Source: CAYRHN01 sp964424115 (GTDB lineage Bacteria; Chloroflexota; Anaerolineae; Anaerolineales; Anaerolineaceae). From it: a stretch of DNA of 6,989 nucleotides. A model generated the notes under the pieces. It did no database searches, had not been told where the DNA came from, and saw only the letters and a list, made by a program, of their open reading frames with translations. The position numbers and the translations under genes were made by a program. Positions 3,887 through 6,989 of this stretch are shown here, in pieces (position 1 is the stretch's first letter; each line of letters opens with the position of its first letter). The stretch spans positions 1 to 6,989 of the forward strand of contig CAYRHN010000047.1 in the NCBI GenBank assembly GCA_964424115.1, written 5' to 3'.

Positions 3887-6800
3887 ATGAGATCAGGTTT
3901 TTTAACGCGGTTGGTTTTATTATTTTTTATCCTGGTGGGGCTGATTGCCAGCCAACTCTCCCCGGCGGGGGCACATTCCAGCGCTGACAGCAGCCCTGAA
4001 CCGTTTCTTTCTGCCGACCGCCTGATCTTTGGGAACCTGTCCGGAACCCCAGAAATGTGGTTGGAAGGCTCCTCATTTAGTCTGGTGGAATTGGCTGCCA
4101 GCGCCGGAGAGTTGAAAGTGGAAAAGGTTGATCTGCAGGGGGCAACATACCTGACCCTGGGTGGAGAGAATTTTGGCAAGGGGAGCCGGATTGGTGCTCC
4201 AGACCTGCCGGTGCTGCGGCGGGGTGTGGAAATTCCCTTCGGCGCCCAGGTCAGCCTGGAGCTGGTCTCAGCTGAATACACTGATGTCAAATTGAGCGAT
4301 CTGGGCTTGCCGGTGGAAGTGCTACCGCTCCAGCCGCCCCAGCCGAAATGCGGCGAAGCAGTTGAACCCTGTCAACCGGACGCGAAAATTTACCAGCAAG
4401 ATGCTTTCTACCCCGCCTTGCCAGTAGCGCTGGGGGATGAATACGAGGTGCGCGGGCACCGTGCCCAGACCGTGGAAGTTTGGCCGGCCGCTTATAATCC
4501 GGTCCAGGGCACCCTTCGGTTGTATTCCCGGGTGCGTTTTCAACTGCGGCTGAAAGGCTCTCAGGTGTTGAGTACCCTCACCGAATCAGCCCGTCTGGCT
4601 TCTCCGGCTTTTGAGCAGACCCTGGCGAACAGTATGCTGAACTATAACCTGGGCAAGGGGGCACGGGCGGTGGATGAGATGAAAGCCGATAATTATCTGA
4701 TCATCACCGCGGATGCTTATTACAGCGGACTGGCCGACTTCGTTGCCTTGAAGCAATCTCAGGGTTTCAATGTGACCGTGGCAAAGACCAGCGAAATTGG
4801 CACCACAACCACTGCCATCCAGACCTATATTGCTGCTCAATACCATGGTGCCAATCCTCCTACTTACTTGCTGTTGGTGGGAGATCACAACGACGGCGCC
4901 GATAGTATTCCTGCATGGCCTTTTCCCAATTACACGAACTATTATACTGACCTGTATTATGTCACCATGAGTGGCAGCGGTGACTATGTACCGGATATTT
5001 ACCGCGGGCGTTTCCCGGTGCGCGACACTGCGCAGCTTGCCAATATGGTCAACAACAACTTGTGGTATGCCAACGATGTCACTGGCACCGAAGCATGGGT
5101 GAAAAAAGCCGCTTATCTGGCGACCAACGATTCTGGACATTACACGATTGTGGAAGGCACGCATAATTACTGTATTGAAAGTTATACCCAACCGAAAGGT
5201 TATACCGGAATTTTCCCCTCCAATCCCCAGATTGGCGGCGATAAATTGTATGCCACCACTTATAGTGCTACCACTTCCAATGTGACCGCTTCATTAAATG
5301 ATGGACGGGCAATGGTGGTTTATTCCGGGCACGGCAGCCAAATTTCCTGGGCTGGACCGTCTTTTGGACAATCGAATGTGCGCAGCCTGACCGGCAACCT
5401 GATCCCTTATGTAGTTGGGCATGCCTGTGTAACCGCCGATTACAATACGAACGAAGCCTTTTCCGATACCTGGGTGATCCAGAATGGCGTGGGTGGGTTG
5501 GTGTATGTTGGCGCCAGCAACAACAGCTATTGGGGTGAAGATGACGAGTTGCAGCGGGCGATATTTGATACTATGTTTGGGGGCGGTGATCCTTCGATAG
5601 GAATGATGCTCTTTTCCGGTCTGAGCGCAGTGCAAAGCGCTTATCCAACCAGCGCAAAATATTACTGGGAGGAATACAATTTGTTTGGCGATCCCAGCCT
5701 TGCGATCGTTACCGGACCGTTGGTGCCGGATTTTACCCTCAATACACAGCCCGGACAAGTATCTATCTGCGGCGCGGGTAGCGCTACCAGCACGGTTTCA
5801 GTGGGCAGTCTGCTCGGGTATTCTACTCCGGTGGATCTCAGCCTGAGCGGCGCGCCTGCGGGGGTGAGCCCAACTTTTGATCCGTTCACGGTCACTCCCG
5901 CCGGGCAATCCACCTTGACCCTGGTGGAAGACGGCAATGATACGCCGGGAACTTACCCCTTGACGGTCAGCGCTACCAGTGGCGCGGCCACCCATACCGT
6001 TCAAGTGGAGCTGAGCCTGTTTGCCGCAACCCCCGGCACTCCGCTCCTGCTCACCCCGGCCAACGGCGCTGCAGGGCAGTCTACTTTGCCCACCCTCACC
6101 TGGGAGGCAGCCGACCAGGCCGGCTCATATACCCTTGAGGTGGCGTTGGATGCAGATTTCAACTCTCTGGTTCTTCATGCAGACGGATTGACCGGTACTG
6201 CCTATACCTTTACAACGACCCTTGCCAGCGGGACACAGTATTACTGGCGAGTGAACGCCCATAACCTGTGTGGTAAAGGCGGCCTGAGCGAGGTATTCAC
6301 CTTTACTACCTCCCCCGCACCCGGCGAATGTTATGCCGGATATCAGCTGCGCCAGTGGCATTTCGCCGACCTGGAAAACGGATTGAATGGTTGGGCAGAT
6401 GCCTCGGCTACTTATCATTGGACTACCTCAACCGCTGCCAGCTATTCGCCCACTCATTCATTCCTGGGGGTGGATGTGAGTGCGGTTGGTGACCAGCGTT
6501 TGTTATCTCCGGTGATCGTGTTGCCTGAATCTGACCAGCAACCGGTCACGTTCTCGTTCTGGCAATCGCACAATTTTGAAGGTGCTGCCAGCAGTTGCTA
6601 TGACGGCGGATTGATCGAGCTTTCCACCGATGGCGGCGTGCACTGGGTTCAGCTTTCGCCAATAGCTGGCTCCTACGGTTATAACGGAACAGTGCACATC
6701 GGTTATAGTAATCCGTTGGCGGATATGCCGGCCTTTTGCGCCAGTTCCAATGGTTGGCAGCGTACCTTGGTGGATCTGAGCGCTTATGCCGGGCTCCCGG

Positions 6801-6931
6801 TTCAGTTGCGCTTGCGTCTGGGCACGGATGCCAGCGTGGGAAAAACAGGTTGGTATGTGGATGATCTACAGGTGCAGGCCTGTCAGACCATCCCCAATTA
6901 CACCTACCGTTTTCCATTATTCTTCAGATAA
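3887..6931 (+). CDS. Secreted gingipain-like cysteine peptidase (family C25) with Ig/FnIII and jelly-roll domains
   Basis: A 1014-residue exported protease, probably degrading extracellular protein. A Sec signal peptide (residues 1-29, hydrophobic 8-21, AGA-H cleavage site) is followed by a C25-type propeptide, about 70-250, with GAPDLPVLRRGVEIP at 103-117. The catalytic domain (about 266-608) shows LLLVGDHND (328-336), PDIYRGRFPV (369-378), the catalytic His482 in YSGHGSQISW and the nucleophile Cys514 in GHACVTAD; their 32-residue spacing is close to that of Rgp gingipain. It closes with NLFGDPSLAI (598-607). An Ig-like domain (about 612-711), an FnIII-like domain (about 717-808, with YYWRV) and a jelly-roll domain (about 820-999, FADLENGLNGW to GWYVDDLQV, cleaved-adhesin/MAM-like) follow. 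There is no type IX secretion CTD, transmembrane anchor or LPXTG; the tail is YRFPLFFR. The gene stands alone, divergent from the transporter. The substrate is unknown. Confidence 0.9.
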   Translation: MRSGFLTRLVLLFFILVGLIASQLSPAGAHSSADSSPEPFLSADRLIFGNLSGTPEMWLEGSSFSLVELAASAGELKVEKVDLQGATYLTLGGENFGKGSRIGAPDLPVLRRGVEIPFGAQVSLELVSAEYTDVKLSDLGLPVEVLPLQPPQPKCGEAVEPCQPDAKIYQQDAFYPALPVALGDEYEVRGHRAQTVEVWPAAYNPVQGTLRLYSRVRFQLRLKGSQVLSTLTESARLASPAFEQTLANSMLNYNLGKGARAVDEMKADNYLIITADAYYSGLADFVALKQSQGFNVTVAKTSEIGTTTTAIQTYIAAQYHGANPPTYLLLVGDHNDGADSIPAWPFPNYTNYYTDLYYVTMSGSGDYVPDIYRGRFPVRDTAQLANMVNNNLWYANDVTGTEAWVKKAAYLATNDSGHYTIVEGTHNYCIESYTQPKGYTGIFPSNPQIGGDKLYATTYSATTSNVTASLNDGRAMVVYSGHGSQISWAGPSFGQSNVRSLTGNLIPYVVGHACVTADYNTNEAFSDTWVIQNGVGGLVYVGASNNSYWGEDDELQRAIFDTMFGGGDPSIGMMLFSGLSAVQSAYPTSAKYYWEEYNLFGDPSLAIVTGPLVPDFTLNTQPGQVSICGAGSATSTVSVGSLLGYSTPVDLSLSGAPAGVSPTFDPFTVTPAGQSTLTLVEDGNDTPGTYPLTVSATSGAATHTVQVELSLFAATPGTPLLLTPANGAAGQSTLPTLTWEAADQAGSYTLEVALDADFNSLVLHADGLTGTAYTFTTTLASGTQYYWRVNAHNLCGKGGLSEVFTFTTSPAPGECYAGYQLRQWHFADLENGLNGWADASATYHWTTSTAASYSPTHSFLGVDVSAVGDQRLLSPVIVLPESDQQPVTFSFWQSHNFEGAASSCYDGGLIELSTDGGVHWVQLSPIAGSYGYNGTVHIGYSNPLADMPAFCASSNGWQRTLVDLSAYAGLPVQLRLRLGTDASVGKTGWYVDDLQVQACQTIPNYTYRFPLFFR

Positions 6932-6972
6932 AATAACGGGCCTGGAGTTTGGCTATATTCCAGGGGTAGTTG

Positions 6973-6989
6973 AAAAAAAGAAGCCTCTT
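6973..6989 (+). terminator. Possible first arm of a terminator cut by the window edge
   Basis: Seven A residues then GAAGCCTCTT. This looks like the A-tract and 5' arm of a (possibly bidirectional) intrinsic terminator, 41 bases after the protease stop. The matching arm would lie beyond position 6989, so this is only a suggestion. Confidence 0.35.

Noticed and set aside
4586..5191. Minus-strand open frames of up to about 200 codons inside the protease gene
   Set aside because: They are antisense to conserved catalytic-domain coding sequence. No promoter, ribosome site or recognisable domain supports them.
6940..6966. CCTGGA...TCCAGG hairpin after the protease stop as its terminator
   Set aside because: A 6-bp stem with a 12-nt loop and no U-run after it. 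The A-tract/arm at the window end is the better candidate.

Overview
The window looks like part of a chromosome of a Chloroflexota bacterium, most likely from the Anaerolineae side. This rests on my recollection of family sequences, not on a search. The reasons are the EF-Tu sequence (GHIDHGKT and DMPGHRDY variants), an FMN-riboswitch-controlled RibXY-type transporter, and a secreted gingipain-like (C25) protease with Ig/FnIII-like modules. Composition is moderately GC-rich with no sign of mobile DNA, and coding density is high. No stretch over 300 bases lacks a gene or RNA element.

Positions 1-960 (minus strand) hold a translation locus, read right to left: two tandem promoter candidates, tRNA-Thr(UGU), a 45-nt hairpin, tRNA-Tyr(GUA), tRNA-Thr(GGU), and the first 127 codons of tuf (EF-Tu), which runs off the left edge. 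This is the Thr-Tyr-(Gly)-Thr-tuf order known from E. coli tufB, here without the glycine tRNA.

Positions 961-3780 (minus strand) hold a three-gene ABC-importer operon: permease (RibX type), lipoprotein solute-binding protein of the NMT1/THI5 family (RibY type), and ATPase. A near-consensus sigma70 promoter (TTGACA-17-TATACT) leads directly into an FMN riboswitch. An intrinsic terminator follows, and its U-tract contains the TTG start of the permease. A sequence in the 5' part of the aptamer can pair with the 5' arm of that terminator, which gives a complete ON/OFF model: low FMN, antiterminator, transporter expressed; high FMN, aptamer folded, terminator formed. The riboswitch makes riboflavin (or a flavin precursor) the best substrate guess. 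The aptamer carries an extra hairpin in loop L2.

Positions 3781-6989 (plus strand, divergent) hold one large gene for a 1014-residue secreted cysteine protease of the C25 (gingipain) family. It has a signal peptide, propeptide, catalytic domain with His482/Cys514, Ig-like and FnIII-like domains, and a C-terminal jelly-roll (cleaved-adhesin/MAM-like) domain. What looks like the first arm of a terminator is cut by the right edge.

I see no wholly new system. The most notable points are the riboswitch architecture (L2 insertion, U-tract/start-codon overlap, explicit antiterminator) and the tRNA-tuf operon with a large hairpin between two tRNAs.
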